Shown here: in pieces, positions 6,181 through 7,563 of the stretch
Layout: each line of letters starts with the position of its first letter
How positions within the stretch are numbered: position 1 is the stretch's first letter
Assembly: GCA_949127685.1 (NCBI GenBank)
Contig: CASBPW010000088.1
Location: 1 to 7,563, forward strand
Direction: 5' to 3'
DNA: 7,563 nt
Source of the DNA: Candidatus Sivonenia alaskensis PMM_0068
GTDB taxonomy: Bacteria; Cyanobacteriota; Cyanobacteriia; Gloeobacterales; PMM-0068
Position numbers and translations under genes: made by a program
The notes under the pieces: model-generated
What the model was told of the DNA's origin: nothing
The model's database searches: none
What the model saw: the letters and a program-made list of their open reading frames with translations, nothing else

Positions 6181-6870
6181 ATGCTCCCTTTTCTGTTCTG
6201 GCAAATATTTTGGGTTGTCCTATGGCTGGCCCTGTTGTGGCTAGGGGCCGAGGTATTACGGCGCACAGGAGTCGCACCTGAAACAGTTCGCAAGTTTGTC
6301 CACATCGGAACCGGCCATGTCATCCTACTGGCCTGGGGCCTGCACATTTCTCTAACCCTCTGCCTTCTTGCTTCTGCAGTAGTCAGCCTGATCATGCTGA
6401 TTTCCTACCGGTTTCCGATCTTAGAAAGTATCAACGGCGTTGGTCGCAAAAGCCTCGGAACCTTCTACTACGCCGTTAGTATTGGCATCGTAACCGCCCT
6501 GTTTTGGCCTTCCAAGCAGTATCACTTTGCAGCTTTAGGCATTTTAGTCATGGCCTATGGGGATGGCTTGGCTGCGCTGGTTGGCCAACGCTATGGCAAA
6601 AGACTGTATAGCGTGTTGGGAATGTCAAAGACTGTGGAAGGTTCTTTGACTATGGCTGTGGTCAGTACCTTAGTGAGTGGTTTGGTCCTCTCGGTGGGAA
6701 TCGGATCGAGTTTTGGAATCTGGGGAATTGCCCTGATGGTAGGAATAGGAGCCATGTTTTTAGAGATGTTCTCAGTCGGCGGCGTAGATAATCTTACCGT
6801 CCCGGTAGGCAGTGCTATTCTGGCCTGGATACTCTGTACATTATTTCCGATACCCCTAGTCGGGTTTTAA
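6181..6870 (+). CDS. Phytol kinase (VTE5 / Slr1652 homologue), CTP-dependent polyprenol kinase family
   Basis: The protein belongs to the phosphatidate cytidylyltransferase/dolichol kinase-like family whose plant (VTE5) and Synechocystis (Slr1652) members phosphorylate phytol released from chlorophyll, feeding tocopherol and possibly phylloquinone synthesis. It has 229 residues with several hydrophobic segments (about 5-25, 47-75, 98-110, 115-135, 157-200, 206-225), so it is an integral membrane protein. Conserved features are RKFVHIGTGH (37-46), GVGRKSLGTFYY (86-97), the acidic motif MAYGDGLAALVGQRYGK (124-140), KTVEGS (150-155) and VDNLTVPVGSA near the C-terminus. The ATG is supported by a GAGGA upstream and the promoter candidate. 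It leads a plus-strand group with yqeG and thrB. CTP as phosphate donor and phytol as substrate come from family knowledge; geranylgeraniol or farnesol use is possible. Confidence 0.87.
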   Translation: MLPFLFWQIFWVVLWLALLWLGAEVLRRTGVAPETVRKFVHIGTGHVILLAWGLHISLTLCLLASAVVSLIMLISYRFPILESINGVGRKSLGTFYYAVSIGIVTALFWPSKQYHFAALGILVMAYGDGLAALVGQRYGKRLYSVLGMSKTVEGSLTMAVVSTLVSGLVLSVGIGSSFGIWGIALMVGIGAMFLEMFSVGGVDNLTVPVGSAILAWILCTLFPIPLVGF

Positions 6871-6902
6871 ACTAGAAGTAATGTCTTCATTCATCAATTC
6901 TC

Positions 6903-7424
6903 TTGAGAAAATTACTTACTCCTGATCTAATACTCCCCACAGGGGTTACAGGCATCGATTTACAAGCCCTTAAGCGTCGCGGCATCCAGGGCATGATTCT
7001 GGATGTGGATGATACGCTCTTGGTCTTAGGATCCTCAGACCTCGATCCATTGGTGATTGAATGGGTCGAACAAGCTAAACAAGATTTTCAATTGTGGATT
7101 GCGAGCAATAATCCTAGTACACGCTTGATTGGCTCTGTGGCCCATGCCTTAGATATTCCTTTTATCAACAATGCCAAGAAGCCTTTTCGTCGGTCCCTCC
7201 GCCGAGTGATTGCGGAAATGGAATTAACCCCTATGCAAGTGGCCATTGTCGGCGACCGCTTGTTGACCGATATTCTCGGGGGAAATCGTCTCGGACTCTA
7301 CACCGTATTAGTTTTGCCGCCAGGACCTACCCGTTCTATCGGAGCTAAATTCATACGGGCTGTAGAACGAAGGATTTACCATCTCACGCGAGATAAGTTG
7401 GCTGTGGAGGTACCACGCTTTTAG
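6903..7424 (+). CDS. yqeG: YqeG-family HAD (subclass IIIA) phosphatase
   Basis: This 173-residue haloacid dehalogenase-type phosphatase has all four HAD motifs. Motif I is LDVDDTLL with Asp34 and Asp36, motif II is IASNN with Ser68, motif III is the Lys of AKKP (92-93), and motif IV is VGDRLLTD with Asp118 and Asp123. The KLLTPDL start and the overall length match the YqeG/TIGR01668 family. Its eukaryotic relatives, yeast Gep4 and plant PGPP1, dephosphorylate phosphatidylglycerophosphate. A role in phosphatidylglycerol synthesis, a major thylakoid lipid, is therefore likely but inferred. The start is uncertain. TTG at 6903 gives the full conserved N-terminus but has no ribosome-binding site. 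An ATG at 6881 is in another frame, and an in-frame stop at 6879-6881 rules out a longer version. It lies 32 nt after the phytol kinase gene, probably in one transcript. Confidence 0.87.
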   Translation: MRKLLTPDLILPTGVTGIDLQALKRRGIQGMILDVDDTLLVLGSSDLDPLVIEWVEQAKQDFQLWIASNNPSTRLIGSVAHALDIPFINNAKKPFRRSLRRVIAEMELTPMQVAIVGDRLLTDILGGNRLGLYTVLVLPPGPTRSIGAKFIRAVERRIYHLTRDKLAVEVPRF

Positions 7425-7462
7425 AAAACTGTTTATACGCGCCGCGCCACTAAAATGCTTTC

Positions 7463-7563
7463 ATGATTACTGTTGCTGTTCCCTGCACTTCCGCCAACCT
7501 TGGCCCTGGGTTTGATGGCCTCGGCGTAGCTTTAGATCTGGAAAATCGTGTTAAAATTTCCCC
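7463..7563 (+). CDS. thrB: Homoserine kinase, N-terminal fragment (cut by window end)
   Basis: The reading frame from ATG at 7463 stays open to the window edge and encodes 33 residues plus two bases. It begins MITVAVPCTSANLGPGFDGL, the unmistakable start of homoserine kinase in the GHMP kinase family, where the strand and SANLGPGFD segment (10-18) form part of the substrate and ATP site. The enzyme phosphorylates homoserine at the entry to threonine synthesis. The gene starts 38 nt after the yqeG stop on the same strand and has no clear ribosome-binding site. An ATG at 7455 is out of frame and ends after three codons. The rest of the gene lies outside the window, so integrity cannot be judged. 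Confidence 0.9.
   Translation, partial: MITVAVPCTSANLGPGFDGLGVALDLENRVKIS

Noticed and set aside
6852..6875. Possible terminator at the end of the phytol kinase gene
   Set aside because: The ACCC/GGGT stem has only four pairs before a four-T run, and the alternative CTAGT/ACTAG stem has a 10-base loop and no T-run; both are too weak to call.
6881..6925. ATG-started 14-codon frame before the yqeG-like gene
   Set aside because: Too short, out of frame with the gene and without a family resemblance; its AGAAG motif is too close to the ATG to act as a ribosome-binding site.
1..7563. HIP1 octamers, CRISPR repeats, tRNA or rRNA genes
   Set aside because: Only near-matches to GCGATCGC were found (for example near 1665 and 2403), no regularly spaced repeats are present, and no RNA gene was recognised. 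The check was by eye, so single HIP1 copies could have been missed.

Overview
The window looks cyanobacterial. It carries a homologue of the Synechocystis phytol kinase Slr1652 (VTE5 type), a cyanobacterial-style stand-alone TrpG, and a YqeG-family HAD phosphatase, in DNA of moderate GC. The genus cannot be fixed from the sequence; an IS-rich genome such as Acaryochloris would fit, but that is a guess. No full copy of the cyanobacterial HIP1 octamer was seen by eye.

Layout. Positions 83-664 (+) hold a decayed IS630-family (DD34E) transposase with a missing N-terminus and an in-frame loss of about six codons. Positions 665-951 are an AT-rich spacer with no supportable gene. From 952 to 6052 everything lies on the minus strand; read in the direction of transcription the order is trpG, an exported MBL-fold protein, then rfbB, rfbD, rfbA and rfbC. 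From 6181 to the end everything lies on the plus strand: a phytol kinase homologue, a yqeG-like HAD phosphatase, and the first 33 codons of homoserine kinase (thrB), cut by the window edge. Positions 6053-6180 form a divergent promoter region.

How the genes work together. RfbA, RfbB, RfbC and RfbD are the complete four-enzyme route from glucose-1-phosphate and dTTP to dTDP-L-rhamnose, the donor for surface polysaccharide. The rfb genes overlap by 4 and 13 nt or are separated by 26 nt, so they almost certainly form one transcript. RfbA is the long form with a C-terminal left-handed beta-helix domain. trpG and the MBL gene are only 18 nt apart and probably co-transcribed; read-through into rfb is possible because no convincing terminator was found between them. 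No functional link between TrpG and rhamnose synthesis is evident.

Assessment. This is mostly ordinary housekeeping and accessory sequence, and no new multi-gene system was found. The observations most worth a second look are the exported MBL-fold protein that has lost most metal-ligand positions, the exact six-residue shortening of the transposase catalytic spacing, and several small cis-elements in the two promoter-bearing intergenic regions.
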